A stretch of 64,000 bases of DNA from Paenibacillus sp. J5C2022 (GCF_025567625.1 NZ_JAOQJC010000037.1:1-64000), one strand, 5' to 3'. Counted from the stretch's first letter, positions 31,659 through 41,850 are shown. Notes: generated from the letters alone by a model not told the origin. Program-made: numbers and translations.

Positions 31659-33290
31659 ATGTCTCGAAAACTGGTACCGCTTCTTCTCGCTTTGACGCTG
31701 ATCGTCGGAATACTGGCGGCATGCAGCGGCGGCAACAATGATGGAAACAAAAATGGGGGCACGAACGAACCGCCGAAACAATCGACGGGAAACAACAATC
31801 CGGGTGAAACGAAAGAACCGGAAGCTGATCCGAACAAGTATGGCGATACGGGCGGGCTAAAGCTGCCGATCGTCGACAAGCCGACTACAATCTCGATGTA
31901 TGTAGCTAGCGATGCGCAAGATTTGAATGAGAAGTGGGTCGCCAAGGAATTGGAAGAGAGAACCGGCATCAAAGTTGACTTCCAGTTTTTCTCGACAGCG
32001 ACATACAAAGACAAAATGAAAGTGACATTAGCGTCCGGCAAGCTTCCGGATATTATTCATGGCTTAACGGTTCCGGAAATAAATGAAATGGGCGGAGCGG
32101 GCGCATTCGTCGCAATCAACGACTACATTGATGAACTGCCGAATTTCAAGAAGCTTTATGTAGAAGAGAATGGCTGGGTCATGAAGTCGTATTCCGATGA
32201 TGAAGGGAAAATGTATACGTGGCCAATCTACGGATTGAACCGCGAAGTAAATCATGGGTTCTTGTATCGGAAAGATATATTCGATAAAAATAACATCCCG
32301 ATGTGGACCAATACGGAAGAGTTTTATCAAGCGCTGAAGCAACTGAAGGAGATATATCCCGATTCATTCCCGTTTGCATCCAAAACAAAAGAATTTATCT
32401 TTAGAGACTGGGGCTATGGATGGGGAGTGACGGGTGATAACTATCCGATGAATTTCGACGAGGCGGCACATCAATGGGAATACTCCTTTACTCAGCCGGA
32501 ATATAGAGAGATGCTGGATTTCATGAAGAAGCTGTATCAGGAAGGCTTGCTTGATCCTGAATTCCTTACCGATACGTCCGCTTCCTGGTCTGCGAAGATG
32601 ACAGCGAATGATAAAGCGTTCGTTACGTTTGACTGGATTGGGCGACTTGATTTGTTCTACAACCAGATTAAGGAACAGAGCCCTGACTATAATTTGCGCT
32701 ATGCCAACCCGGTAGGGCCGGAGAACACGATTCGCAGCCTGCCGCAGATTACCATGTTCGGTCATGCTGTCGCGAACAATAAGAATAAGGAAGTCGCCTT
32801 GAAGCTGCTTGATTACTTGACGAGTCCTTCCGGCGCCGAATTGATGACGATGGGCGAACAAGGCGACAACTATGAATTTGATGCGAACGGCAAAGTGAGC
32901 TATCCGGAATTGAAGGATGTCGAATTGATTGAAATAAAAGCACTTGAGGAGAAATACGGCATGTGGGTGCAAGGAGCCTATGTGCGTACTGACCACCGCA
33001 GCGTCTATTATAATTTCACTGAAAAAGAGCAAGAGGCTCAGGATATGATGAAGGATATGAAGCAGCCACTCGATCCGGTGCTTAAGTTCACCGATGAGGA
33101 GAACTCCACCATTGCGGATGTAACAACAGAGCTGTTGAAAGCGGGAGAAGAATTCAGCTCGAAATATATCTTCACGGCATCCTACGGCGATAAGGAGTGG
33201 GAAGAATGGAAGGCCAAAGCGAAGAGCTTGGGCGAGGATGATTATGTCGGCGCCTATAACGACGCGCAGGCAAGATTCGACAGTGAATAA
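31659..33290 (+). CDS. Extracellular solute-binding lipoprotein (LipO/YtcQ type)
   Basis: 543 residues. Signal sequence with lipobox LAAC (lipid Cys near residue 22), a low-complexity Asn/Gly/Pro linker to about residue 60, then a long binding domain typical of Paenibacillus lplA/ytcQ-like proteins (GIKVDFQFFSTATYKDKMKV, YTWPIYGLNREVNHGFLYRK). GAGGAGG precedes ATG 31659. It is the first gene of an importer operon with the two permeases that follow. Energy probably comes from a shared ATPase (MsmX type) encoded elsewhere; ligand is likely an oligosaccharide. Confidence 0.92.
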   Translation: MSRKLVPLLLALTLIVGILAACSGGNNDGNKNGGTNEPPKQSTGNNNPGETKEPEADPNKYGDTGGLKLPIVDKPTTISMYVASDAQDLNEKWVAKELEERTGIKVDFQFFSTATYKDKMKVTLASGKLPDIIHGLTVPEINEMGGAGAFVAINDYIDELPNFKKLYVEENGWVMKSYSDDEGKMYTWPIYGLNREVNHGFLYRKDIFDKNNIPMWTNTEEFYQALKQLKEIYPDSFPFASKTKEFIFRDWGYGWGVTGDNYPMNFDEAAHQWEYSFTQPEYREMLDFMKKLYQEGLLDPEFLTDTSASWSAKMTANDKAFVTFDWIGRLDLFYNQIKEQSPDYNLRYANPVGPENTIRSLPQITMFGHAVANNKNKEVALKLLDYLTSPSGAELMTMGEQGDNYEFDANGKVSYPELKDVELIEIKALEEKYGMWVQGAYVRTDHRSVYYNFTEKEQEAQDMMKDMKQPLDPVLKFTDEENSTIADVTTELLKAGEEFSSKYIFTASYGDKEWEEWKAKAKSLGEDDYVGAYNDAQARFDSE

Positions 33291-33374
33291 TATAGCATTC
33301 GCATAGTTGCCGAGGCAGGACACTTGAAGCTTCTTCGGGTGTCCTGTTCATCATCAGGATAGGAGGAAGAGATT

Positions 33375-34340
33375 GTGCCTAAGTCAGAATTGAATGCAGG
33401 GCAGCTACCGCCCGCTTCCAAATCGCCGTCGAAATGGACTTCCACGCTGCGTCATATCAAAAAAGATCGCCAATTGCTGATGTTATTGGTTCCTTGTATT
33501 GTATTCTTTATTCTTTTTCGTTACGGACCGATTTATGGCCTGATTATTGCTTTCAAGGATTATAAGGTTTTTACAGGCATCTTGGCCAGCGAGTGGGTAG
33601 GACTAGAGAATTTTATCAAGTTTTTTTCAAGCCCGGATTTTTGGCTTTTGTTCCGAAACACGTTTTTACTGGGTTTATATACCCTATTATGGTCTTTTCC
33701 TTTTCCGATTATATTCGCAGTATTATTGAATGAGGTTCGCCTGATTTGGTTTAAGAAGTGGGTGCAGACGCTCAGCTACTTGCCTGCTTTCTTATCCGTT
33801 GTTATCGTCTCCAGTATGATTATCGATTTCTTGTCTCCGGGGCGCGGGTTGATGAATCAGCTCATTGCTTGGCTCGGGTTTGAGAAGATTTACTTCCTTT
33901 CCATGCCGGAGTGGTTTCGTACGATATATATTTCTTCAGACATTTGGTCTTCCATGGGTTATGAAGCGATTATCTTCTTGGCGGCGATTGCCGGGATTAG
34001 TCCGACTCTGTATGAAGCGGCGAAAGTGGACGGCTGCAAGCGATGGCATATGATGCGTTACATTACCATTCCCTCGCTGATGCCGACCATCCTGATTTTG
34101 TTCATCATCAAGTCCGGCGCGATGTTCCGGATCGGCTATGAGAAAGTGCTGTTGTTGTACAATTCGTTAACTTATGAGGTTGCGGATGTCTTTTCTACTT
34201 ATGTTTACCGTAAAGGGCTGCTGGAATATGATTACAGCTATGCTTCTGCAGTTGGATTATTCGAGTCCCTGATCGCATTGGTCATGCTTCTCATCACCAA
34301 TCTGATTAGCAGAAGATTGGGAGGTAGAAGTTTATGGTAG
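33375..34340 (+). CDS. Sugar ABC transporter permease, LplB type
   Basis: 321 residues, six membrane spans. The binding-protein-dependent transport motif is seen as YEAAKVDGCKRWHMMRYITI near residue 215, which contacts the ATPase. The first span starts in LLMLLVPCIVFFILFRYGPI. GTG 33375 is preceded by AGGAGGAAGAG. It overlaps the next permease by 7 bp. Confidence 0.95.
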   Translation: MPKSELNAGQLPPASKSPSKWTSTLRHIKKDRQLLMLLVPCIVFFILFRYGPIYGLIIAFKDYKVFTGILASEWVGLENFIKFFSSPDFWLLFRNTFLLGLYTLLWSFPFPIIFAVLLNEVRLIWFKKWVQTLSYLPAFLSVVIVSSMIIDFLSPGRGLMNQLIAWLGFEKIYFLSMPEWFRTIYISSDIWSSMGYEAIIFLAAIAGISPTLYEAAKVDGCKRWHMMRYITIPSLMPTILILFIIKSGAMFRIGYEKVLLLYNSLTYEVADVFSTYVYRKGLLEYDYSYASAVGLFESLIALVMLLITNLISRRLGGRSLW

Positions 34341-35197
34341 GAGAAAGAAGACTTACGCCGTTTACCATCTTCAATACGATTATTCTTTTGCTCGTAGCGA
34401 TGGCAACCTTATATCCGGTCATTTATATTGTAGCCATTTCTTTTAGCGACAGTTCTTACATTGTCCAAGGCAAAGTATTTCTATGGCCAAAAGGATTCAC
34501 GCTGGATGCATATAAGGAAATTCTGTCGGAAGACAGAGTGCCGAGAGCGTATTTGAATACGCTTCTATATACCGGAGTCGGTACGTTCATCAACCTGTTG
34601 ATGACAGCGGTTGCTGCCTATCCGTTATCGCGGCCGGGCATGTTCGGAAGGAAATTTTTCATCGTTGCTATTGTGCTGACCATGTTTATTAACGGGGGGA
34701 TGATTCCTACCTATATCGTCGTACAGAAGCTTGGTCTGCTTAATACGATGTGGGCGCTCGTTATTCCGAATGCGATCTGGACGCTTGAGCTGTTGATTTT
34801 GAAGAGTTTCTATGAGAATATGTCAGATTCGCTGCGGGAATCCGCCGTAATCGACGGCGCCTCGGAATTCCGCATATTGTTCAGCATTATAATTCCTTTG
34901 TCGAAGCCTGCACTCGCTTCAATCGGCCTGTTCTATTTCATGGGTCACTGGAACAGCTTCTTTATTCCGATGATCTATTTGAACGATATGGAGAAGTTCC
35001 CGCTACAGGTTGTGCTGAGGGAAATGTTGATATACCAGCATGGTGCGGAAAATCAACTATCGGAAGAAAAGCTGTTAACGCCGGAAGCATTGAAAAATGC
35101 GACGATCTTCATCTCGATGATTCCGATGTTGATGATTTATCCGTTTGCCCAGAGATATTTTGCCAAAGGGGTTATGCTCGGTTCCGAGAAAGGATGA
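34334..35197 (+). CDS. Sugar ABC transporter permease, YtcP/LplC type
   Basis: 287 residues, six spans, with the EAA-like loop LRESAVIDGASEFRILFSII near residue 172 and the typical C-terminal FAQRYFAKGVMLGSEKG. The start overlaps the first permease. Together with the lipoprotein and the first permease it forms the import unit; no ATPase gene is present. Confidence 0.95.
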   Translation: MVGERRLTPFTIFNTIILLLVAMATLYPVIYIVAISFSDSSYIVQGKVFLWPKGFTLDAYKEILSEDRVPRAYLNTLLYTGVGTFINLLMTAVAAYPLSRPGMFGRKFFIVAIVLTMFINGGMIPTYIVVQKLGLLNTMWALVIPNAIWTLELLILKSFYENMSDSLRESAVIDGASEFRILFSIIIPLSKPALASIGLFYFMGHWNSFFIPMIYLNDMEKFPLQVVLREMLIYQHGAENQLSEEKLLTPEALKNATIFISMIPMLMIYPFAQRYFAKGVMLGSEKG

Positions 35198-35229
35198 GGC
35201 TTGTCCACGTGGTATCGTTCATACTACCG

Positions 35230-35270
35230 AGGCCTTGCGGCTTATTTGCGCGTAAGGCCTGTTTGGATTT
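35230..35270 (+). terminator. Hairpin terminator of the importer operon
   Basis: AGGCCTT (35230-35236) pairs with AAGGCCT (35254-35260), followed by a T-rich stretch with interruptions. Probably closes the importer operon before the AraC-type gene. Confidence 0.6.
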
Positions 35271-35360
35271 TATATTATGTGGATAATAGATAGACAAGGT
35301 TGTTGGATTGGCTATACCATATAGGATATACAACATGAAATGAGGGGGATGATAGAGAAA

Positions 35361-37607
35361 ATGAAGCGCTTACTTCAAAATCAAGGCATTATCCAGATAT
35401 TTCTGGCCATGCTTGTGGTCATTGGAACTATGCTCATTTCGATGTACGCGATCTATCGGATTTCAATCTCCAGCATTTATGAGAAGGTGACTCAAAATAA
35501 TTCATTGGTTGTGAAATCGCTGATTCAATCTTACGATAATCAATTCCGTACGATCAATAACTTAATTCATTCGATACATGGACTGCCTTATGACTTTCAG
35601 GAGAAGGGTGAGGATGGTCGGATTGATATGATCGGCGCATACAAAATGCAGGAGCAGATGGCAACTCTTGTATCCTCCATCGATTACATTGAAGAAGCCG
35701 TTGTCTTCTACGATAATTTGGATATCGCCGTTACGTCCATGGGAACAAGCAATCTTTCACTCATATTGAACAATAAATATGAACATAATCGCTTTAATGC
35801 AAATTATTGGCGCACCTTCATGAATTCCGACAACTCATTGAAAATATTTCCTGGCGAAAGATACAATATTACAAACGTCAATATGATGAAGGTGTCGAAA
35901 AAGTTGATCGTTGTCGCTGGTGGCAATAAAGTAAGAATGTCCAGCAAAAACATACTGATTTATATTGATGAACCCGCTTTCCTAAAGCATGTCAATCAAG
36001 GAGGCATGATTCCAGGCTCTTCGCTGGCAGTGCTGGACCAGAATGAGCAGCTTATCTTCAGTACGGAAGATGGGTTTGATATAGGCAGCATACTGGAGCA
36101 GGTGTATCTTCAATCCAGCGATGAAACGTCATTAACGAAAGGCAATTACGAATATCATGTGTACCGCTCAAACTTTAACGGGTTTTATTATATCGAGAAA
36201 GTGCCTTATCAATTCAGCAACATTGCATCGGTCGGCAAGTCGAATCGAATTATTATGGTGACTGCTGTGCTCGGAGCTGTTCTGTTGTCTATCCTGCTCA
36301 GTATCTACTTGTATCGTCCGGTGAAACGGATTATGAGTCAGCTTGGCGGCAGGCATAGCGGCAATGATTTTAAAAAGATACTTAGCGGAATCATTCATTT
36401 GCAGACAGAAAACGGTGAGATCAAGAAACAGCTTCAAACTGCGGAGAACGAAGCGAAACGAGGCGTGCTGCTGCAAGCGATTGACGAGTTCGCCAGCGGT
36501 TCCGAACAAAATCCGGCTTTTAACCGTTATGACGCTGATTTTTTTGTTCATCGGTTGTTCGTGATGGCTGTCGTGCAATGGAGAAGCCCTGGTGATGATC
36601 CGGCGCGGTCATTGGATTTTATGACAGAATGGCTTAAGAGCGCATTGCGGGAGAAGCAAATTATGGCCAGCGTCTATTATGATAAGGATCTGCAATTTAT
36701 CGTATTGATGAGTATCCGCGAAGTGAAAGAACGCGACCATCTTTTCCAAAGCTTGAATGAGGTATTGCAGAAGCTGGAGCAGGATGAGCTAACCGGTTAC
36801 AGCGCCCGCGCCAGCATAAGCAAAGTATACGCTTCGGAGCTGGCTAACTGCAGGCAGGCGTACAGCAATGCCGTTCAAGCGCTTGAGTACCGCCTTGTGA
36901 ATACGAATAGTAAAGTATTGGATGCCGGTAAGCTGAAAGGCGATTGGAATATGTATTATCCTTTCGATAAGGTTGAGAAGCTGTCCAATTATATATTGAA
37001 CAGGAAAGTAAAGGAAGGGAAGCAGATCATTAGCGAGACACTAGGCAACGCCGTAGAACGCAATGTCCATCATTATCAGCTTATCCACATAGCCGAGACG
37101 ATGTTCTATTTCATGCTTCGTCATGCTGGGAACGCGGCGAAGGACAATGAAGAGCTGATTAAGCTGGAACGTACATTTCATGCTGCGGCCAGTCAATCCT
37201 TTGATGGCAAGGACGTGGAATCGGTGCTGCATCAAGCGGCGGAGCTTATTGTCAAGCATATCGGCAGCGGTCAGCAGGAGGCCAGCAAGCTGAACCCGAC
37301 CTACATCACGCAGTATATCGAGCTGAATTATATGCGCAATCTGTACCTCGATCATATTGCGGAAGTAACCGAGACTTCCCCGAAATATTTTTCCAGCTAC
37401 TTCAAGAAGACGTTCGGCGTCAATTATGTGGAATACTTGAACAAGGTGCGTCTCTCACACGCGCGCGAGCTGCTGCAGAACACCAATTACAGCGTATCGG
37501 AGGTTGGCGAGAAGACGGGGTACTTGAACAGTTCTACCTTTACGACGACTTTCAAAAAATATTACGGCATCTCGCCGAGCGAATACCGCAAGCAGCAAAT
37601 CAGCTGA
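35361..37607 (+). CDS. Membrane-anchored AraC-family sensor regulator
   Basis: About 748 residues. One span near the N-terminus (IIQIFLAMLVVIGTMLISMY), an extracellular sensor region to about residue 290, a second span (IIMVTAVLGAVLLSILLSIY), a cytoplasmic linker, and at the C-terminus an AraC-type double helix-turn-helix (LYLDHIAEVTETSPKYFSSY and FKKYYGISPSEYRKQQ). This is the Paenibacillus one-component regulator type found beside lplB-type importers, and it probably controls the operon upstream. Start choice between ATG 35340, 35349 and 35361 is open; the last has the best distance to GAGGGGG. Confidence 0.88.
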   Translation: MKRLLQNQGIIQIFLAMLVVIGTMLISMYAIYRISISSIYEKVTQNNSLVVKSLIQSYDNQFRTINNLIHSIHGLPYDFQEKGEDGRIDMIGAYKMQEQMATLVSSIDYIEEAVVFYDNLDIAVTSMGTSNLSLILNNKYEHNRFNANYWRTFMNSDNSLKIFPGERYNITNVNMMKVSKKLIVVAGGNKVRMSSKNILIYIDEPAFLKHVNQGGMIPGSSLAVLDQNEQLIFSTEDGFDIGSILEQVYLQSSDETSLTKGNYEYHVYRSNFNGFYYIEKVPYQFSNIASVGKSNRIIMVTAVLGAVLLSILLSIYLYRPVKRIMSQLGGRHSGNDFKKILSGIIHLQTENGEIKKQLQTAENEAKRGVLLQAIDEFASGSEQNPAFNRYDADFFVHRLFVMAVVQWRSPGDDPARSLDFMTEWLKSALREKQIMASVYYDKDLQFIVLMSIREVKERDHLFQSLNEVLQKLEQDELTGYSARASISKVYASELANCRQAYSNAVQALEYRLVNTNSKVLDAGKLKGDWNMYYPFDKVEKLSNYILNRKVKEGKQIISETLGNAVERNVHHYQLIHIAETMFYFMLRHAGNAAKDNEELIKLERTFHAAASQSFDGKDVESVLHQAAELIVKHIGSGQQEASKLNPTYITQYIELNYMRNLYLDHIAEVTETSPKYFSSYFKKTFGVNYVEYLNKVRLSHARELLQNTNYSVSEVGEKTGYLNSSTFTTTFKKYYGISPSEYRKQQIS

Positions 37608-37752
37608 TGTGGACTGGATGAGGAAACTTCACCTATTTGGGGTGGAGTTTCTTGTTGTAAGACAAATCTTGGATACGGAAAGATTGCGCTGTACCCCCGA
37701 TTGGGTTAGACTAATGGCACAAGCTGGACAATTTATGGCAGGAGGGATGCGA

Positions 37753-38157
37753 ATGAAAGGACAAGGCATGCTTATATCGGCTTTTGCATTCGCTTTGGTC
37801 ATTGCAATATTCGCCGTTATTAATGTAGAGACGGTTCAAGTCAATTTCCTGTTCACGAAGACGTCTACGCCGCTTATTCTCGTTATTCTGGTGTCCACCT
37901 TGCTTGGCGGTCTGACGGTTGGCTTATTCGGCATGATTCGAATCTATCGTCTGCAGCGCCAGGTGAAGGGGCTGGAGAAGCAATTGGCTGCCGGAGCGGC
38001 GGACAATGCCGGGGAACGCGCGTGGGAGGAAGCTCATGACGAGAACGCTGGTCATATGGAACTGCTGCAGCATGACGAGACATCGGATGAAGTGAAGCCG
38101 CTCGAGGACGCAACCGCAGACAGACGGGATGATGCGGCGGATGACAAGAAGCGATAG
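37753..38157 (+). CDS. LapA-domain (DUF1049) membrane protein
   Basis: 134 residues: two membrane spans (LISAFAFALVIAIFAVINV and ILVILVSTLLGGLTVGLFGM) joined by a short loop with VQVNFLF, followed by a basic coiled segment and an acidic, disordered tail. This matches the lipopolysaccharide-assembly-protein-A-like family common in Firmicutes, of unknown role there. GGAGGG precedes; ATG 37753 is the start most consistent with the first span. It overlaps the methyltransferase gene. Confidence 0.8.
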   Translation: MKGQGMLISAFAFALVIAIFAVINVETVQVNFLFTKTSTPLILVILVSTLLGGLTVGLFGMIRIYRLQRQVKGLEKQLAAGAADNAGERAWEEAHDENAGHMELLQHDETSDEVKPLEDATADRRDDAADDKKR

Positions 38158-39115
38158 GAGCGGCGAGGGTATCAGTGGTCCCATCCGATATGTGTACACC
38201 TATGCCAGCCATGAAGATGAATCAGAGTTGTGCGAGCTGGAACTGTCCACCCTGTTCGGCTGTGCCGTGACGGGAAAAAACGGAATTGTGGCTTGCCGTG
38301 ATGAGCAGCCGCTGGATGCAGATCGCAGCCCGTTCATTAAGCGCCGCATAGATGTTATGCATCAAGCTGACGAGCTGCCTCAATTAATGGAGAGGTTGCG
38401 GGGGATGGATACGGCGGGAGATACGTTCAAGGTGCTGTACACAGAAGGCGACGAGCCGCACGCTTACGAGGCGCGAAGGGCGATGGAACGACAGATTGGC
38501 GCATCTATTGGTGGGGTGGCGGATATGCGTCAGCCACAGCGCTTGTACGGGCTGATGCGATATGGCGGCCAGTGGCTGTTCGGACCTTGCCGGGACAGTG
38601 AAGCCGTATGGCTCCGCCACCAGCGCAAACCGTGCAATTATTCCACGGCGCTGCCGGTCAGAGCGGCCAGAGCGATCGTCAACATTGCCGCTGGGCGGCT
38701 CACAGAGGGCAAGCGGCTTATCGATCCTTGCTGCGGAATGGGGAGCGTGCTGATCGAGGCATTGTCCATGGGCGTAACAATAGAAGGAATGGACAAAAAT
38801 CCGCTTGCCGTTCGCGGCGCGAGGGAGAACCTGACGCATTTCGGCTATCCCGATGTCGTCCGGCTGGGGGATATGACAGAGCGGGATGGTCGTTATGACG
38901 CGGCTATTGTGGATCTTCCCTACAATCTCTGCTCCGTGCTGACAGACGAGGCGCAATTGTCGATGCTTCGCGCGGTAAGGCGAATGTCCGATAGAGCTGT
39001 TATTGTTGCAACTGCGGATATAGGCATGCAGCTTGAGGCTGCCGGCATGCATGTCGCGAGCGGCATTCTTCTCAGGAAAGGATCTTTCGCAAGGCACGTA
39101 AGTGTAGTAAAATAA
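38141..39115 (+). CDS. TRM11-like SAM-dependent RNA methyltransferase
   Basis: About 324 residues. The Rossmann methyltransferase core lies in the C-terminal half: motif I DPCCGMGSVLIEALSMG near residue 198 and the catalytic motif IV as DLPYNL near 262, a variant of the NPPY type that points to amino-group methylation of a base in RNA. The N-terminal half (YVYTYASHEDESELCELEL) is similar to other Paenibacillus proteins of this family. No clear ribosome-binding site; ATG 38141 within the end of the preceding gene is a guess, 38129 is possible. Confidence 0.8.
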   Translation: MTRSDRSGEGISGPIRYVYTYASHEDESELCELELSTLFGCAVTGKNGIVACRDEQPLDADRSPFIKRRIDVMHQADELPQLMERLRGMDTAGDTFKVLYTEGDEPHAYEARRAMERQIGASIGGVADMRQPQRLYGLMRYGGQWLFGPCRDSEAVWLRHQRKPCNYSTALPVRAARAIVNIAAGRLTEGKRLIDPCCGMGSVLIEALSMGVTIEGMDKNPLAVRGARENLTHFGYPDVVRLGDMTERDGRYDAAIVDLPYNLCSVLTDEAQLSMLRAVRRMSDRAVIVATADIGMQLEAAGMHVASGILLRKGSFARHVSVVK

Positions 39116-39150
39116 CAGTGACGGAGTACAAAGAGAGGTGAACCTACCTT

Positions 39151-39348
39151 ATGACGAATCATGAGTCGAACGAAGCGGCGGAGCAGCCGAAGAAGCTGAC
39201 GCAAGCTGAGCGTGCCAAGCAGCTGCTGGCACAGAAGAAGGGGCAAGCTGGCATGCCGGGACAGCAGCATTTCTCGACTGGGACGAAGGAAATGAAGAGC
39301 CAGAATACGAAAAAAGTAAACAACCAGCGGAAGAAGATGGGCGTATAG
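39151..39348 (+). CDS. Small basic protein, unknown function
   Basis: 65 residues, charged and Lys/Gln-rich (LTQAERAKQLLAQKKG, then KKVNNQRKKMGV), no membrane span or Cys. GAGAGGTG precedes ATG 39151 and a good terminator follows, both supporting a real gene. I do not recognise the family. It follows the methyltransferase gene by 35 bp and may be cotranscribed with it. Confidence 0.65.
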   Translation: MTNHESNEAAEQPKKLTQAERAKQLLAQKKGQAGMPGQQHFSTGTKEMKSQNTKKVNNQRKKMGV

Positions 39349-39397
39349 GCCCGTCCGACTACTGACCATTCTTCAATCGGTGAGAAATGCCGACTAG

Positions 39398-39423
39398 CGC
39401 CAGCTGCTTAGCTGGCGTTTTTT
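39398..39423 (+). terminator. Rho-independent terminator
   Basis: CGCCAGC (39398-39404) pairs with GCTGGCG (39411-39417), six T follow. Perfect 7-bp stem with 6-nt loop. Confidence 0.9.
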
Positions 39424-39523
39424 AGTTGCTTGCGGAGACGCATGAATTGCGGCGATACCCCGCATAATGAGGGTAGATAAATCTCAGCTTTCTCAGCTTA
39501 GAGTGACAAGGAGGTACTGGCCG

Positions 39524-40219
39524 ATGGCAGTTAAGACGTCTTCGCTTCATGTATACTTGCTGGCGGGTGTGAAAACATCGCCAAGCGTATTCCACGCCTG
39601 CTCAAAAAAGTTGGATGAAGAGCTTCAAAATAGAGGCATGAAACCTGCAATTCATGTTTTATTTCCATATGGGGATGCCAGCCGCAGCCTATTCCGTCAA
39701 GTGATGGAGGTGAGGAGCGATCTTAGCAACCGAATGAATGCGGGAAGAGTCGGAGGGCGAAAGGTGTGGAAGAACATCAGGGATAGCTTCGCAGGCGGCG
39801 AACGGATGTTGCTGATCGGCCACAGCGGCGGAGGGGCGGCCGCGTATCAAGCAGCAAGATTGCTGAAGGAAGCCGATTCCGCCATCGATCTGCGCGTCGT
39901 GCAGGTTGGCTCGCCCAAGACGCCTATCGTCCCGGAGATGCAGGAGAACGTCAGCTATTTCCACTCGGTGGATCATCTCGGCAAGCTGAACGATCCCATC
40001 AGCAAGCTTGGCAGTTGGGGCGGATGGACGCGATACAAGCGCACTGTGCCTGTATGGAACCGGCACAAGTACGCTCCCGGCTATGTGGAAGGGATTCCCG
40101 TTATGGGAGGCCATGCGGATTATTTCCGGCACGATCATCCTTATATCGATCAGGAAATGATCTGCAATCTGGACAAGACGCTTGGACGCGTGAAGGAATG
40201 GTTGAAAGGGTGGATGTAA
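39524..40219 (+). CDS. Lipase-like alpha/beta-hydrolase
   Basis: 231 residues. The nucleophile elbow is seen as LLIGHSGGGAAAYQAA (Ser near residue 109), and GGHADYFRHD near the C-terminus could supply the catalytic His; the fold order fits a small cytoplasmic esterase or lipase. No signal peptide. ATG 39524 is chosen since AAGGAGG lies 10 nt upstream; the earlier ATG has none. Substrate unknown. Confidence 0.72.
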   Translation: MAVKTSSLHVYLLAGVKTSPSVFHACSKKLDEELQNRGMKPAIHVLFPYGDASRSLFRQVMEVRSDLSNRMNAGRVGGRKVWKNIRDSFAGGERMLLIGHSGGGAAAYQAARLLKEADSAIDLRVVQVGSPKTPIVPEMQENVSYFHSVDHLGKLNDPISKLGSWGGWTRYKRTVPVWNRHKYAPGYVEGIPVMGGHADYFRHDHPYIDQEMICNLDKTLGRVKEWLKGWM

Positions 40220-40267
40220 CCCTTTAATATTGAGTGTATAGCATATGCTTCCGAAGGAGTAGATACA

Positions 40268-40912
40268 ATGGCTAACACTCATACGTTTACAAAACGAGAG
40301 GAGGTTGCCAATGCGATCACACATGGCATTGGCGCTCTCCTCAGCATTGCGGCCCTGGTGCTGCTTATTGTTTTCTCTGCATTGGATGGAACCGCCTGGC
40401 ATGTGGTGAGCTTTACGATTTACGGCACTACGATGCTGCTGCTGTACATGGCCTCCACGCTTGTCCATAGCTTCCCCCAAGGCAAGGCCAAGCGGGTATT
40501 CGAATCACTTGACCACTCCTTTATTTATGTGTTTATTGCCGGAACGTATACGCCAATCCTCTTCCACATTATCGGGGGAGCTTTGGGGTGGGTGCTGTTC
40601 GGCGTCGTATGGGGAGCGGCTCTTGTTGGCGTTCTTTTCAAATCCTTCTTCCCGTCCCGATTTCTGTTTACTTCCACGATCGTATACATTGCAATGGGCT
40701 GGCTTATCGTCTTCGCCTGGAAGCCGCTTGTTACGCATCTGGCTCCGGGAGGGCTCCTGCTCCTTATAGCCGGAGGCGTTCTATATACGGTTGGCACGAT
40801 ATTTTATATGTGGAGAAGCTTTCCTTATCATCATGCCGTATGGCATTTATTCGTGCTGGCGGGGTCGATCGTTCACTTTTTTGCCATACTGTTCTATGTT
40901 CTGCCTGCATAA
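40268..40912 (+). CDS. Hemolysin III / YqfA family membrane protein
   Basis: 214 residues, seven membrane spans. Family-specific stretches are REEVANAITHGIGALLSI at the N-terminus, LDHSFIYVFIAGTYTP, and the C-terminal HLFVLAGSIVHFFAIL; these hold the conserved His residues of the PAQR/hemolysin-III superfamily, which probably bind zinc. GAAGGAG precedes ATG 40268. The hemolytic role of the family is historical and not implied here. Confidence 0.93.
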   Translation: MANTHTFTKREEVANAITHGIGALLSIAALVLLIVFSALDGTAWHVVSFTIYGTTMLLLYMASTLVHSFPQGKAKRVFESLDHSFIYVFIAGTYTPILFHIIGGALGWVLFGVVWGAALVGVLFKSFFPSRFLFTSTIVYIAMGWLIVFAWKPLVTHLAPGGLLLLIAGGVLYTVGTIFYMWRSFPYHHAVWHLFVLAGSIVHFFAILFYVLPA

Positions 40913-40915
40913 GCG

Positions 40916-41728
40916 TTATTCCGACAGGGGGCACCAGCCGGGCGGGTCGGCGCACATAAGGGCGGCAGCGGCGGGCTCTTCCTTGGACAGATCGGCGAAG
41001 TAGCTGGGCAGCACGTGATTGCCCGATACAGATCCCATGCGGAAGGAGCGCATCACCTCCCCTTTTACATGAAGGTAGTAATAGGTTCCTTTCGTACGGG
41101 GCGACTGGTAGACGAGCGGCGGCAGATGCGGCACGATATCGAATTCGTTCTGGAAGCGCCAATGGGTGTGTACGGTATAGTTGTAAGTCTGGACGAATGT
41201 GGGGTCTCCTACCCGCGGCGCTGCGAAGGTATAGACAATAGGGGATGAGAATACGGTGTTTCTTGCAACATCAAGCGCAGCGAGCGTCGCAAGCGCACCT
41301 CCCAGACTATGCCCGGTTATAAATAACGGCTTGTCTGCGGGAAGCTGATTGAGAAGCATATGAATGCTGTTCCTGGCAGACATATAAATATCGGTAAATC
41401 CCTTGTGGGTGAGCCCGGAATTCGGGACTGGTGTGTACGAGTTCTGCTGCGCAATGAAATCGGATACCCAGTCGACTGCGGAACCGCTGCCCCGGAAAGC
41501 AAGAATGGAGCATTGTTCGGAAGTTATCACGAAGCCGAACGGTTCCGGGCGGTTGTCATAGGAGGAAGCCTTGAACCCTCCGACGAGACTGTAGGTTCTT
41601 GGGACGAGGAATAACCCATCCTCTTTATTGTTGTATTGTACATAGGTTTGTCCGCATACAGCGGCCAGGAACAGCGCTGTTTCCATATCGGGTCTGTGCA
41701 TGCGTGCAAAGTTCTTGAACGTCTTCAT
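40916..41728 (-). CDS. Class 3 lipase-family protein
   Basis: 270 residues. The nucleophile motif is FITGHSLGGALATLAALD (Ser near residue 144), catalytic Asp is likely in YTFAAPRVGDPTF, and a His follows near HVLPSYFADL. The layout matches lipase_3 enzymes that hydrolyse triacylglycerols or lysophospholipids; no signal peptide is seen. GGAGGG stands before ATG 41728. It converges with the hemolysin-III gene with only 3 bp between the stop codons. Confidence 0.92.
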   Translation of the reverse strand: MKTFKNFARMHRPDMETALFLAAVCGQTYVQYNNKEDGLFLVPRTYSLVGGFKASSYDNRPEPFGFVITSEQCSILAFRGSGSAVDWVSDFIAQQNSYTPVPNSGLTHKGFTDIYMSARNSIHMLLNQLPADKPLFITGHSLGGALATLAALDVARNTVFSSPIVYTFAAPRVGDPTFVQTYNYTVHTHWRFQNEFDIVPHLPPLVYQSPRTKGTYYYLHVKGEVMRSFRMGSVSGNHVLPSYFADLSKEEPAAAALMCADPPGWCPLSE

Positions 41729-41850
41729 CTCTCCATCCCTCCACTCTGCGCATTCTGGTTCTGCATTATATGTTCGCAGTGTGCAATGGGTACCGGCGGA
41801 GAGCGGAATCGGGACAAGAATCGGGCGCTAGTTGCCGGGCGCCAAGTAAA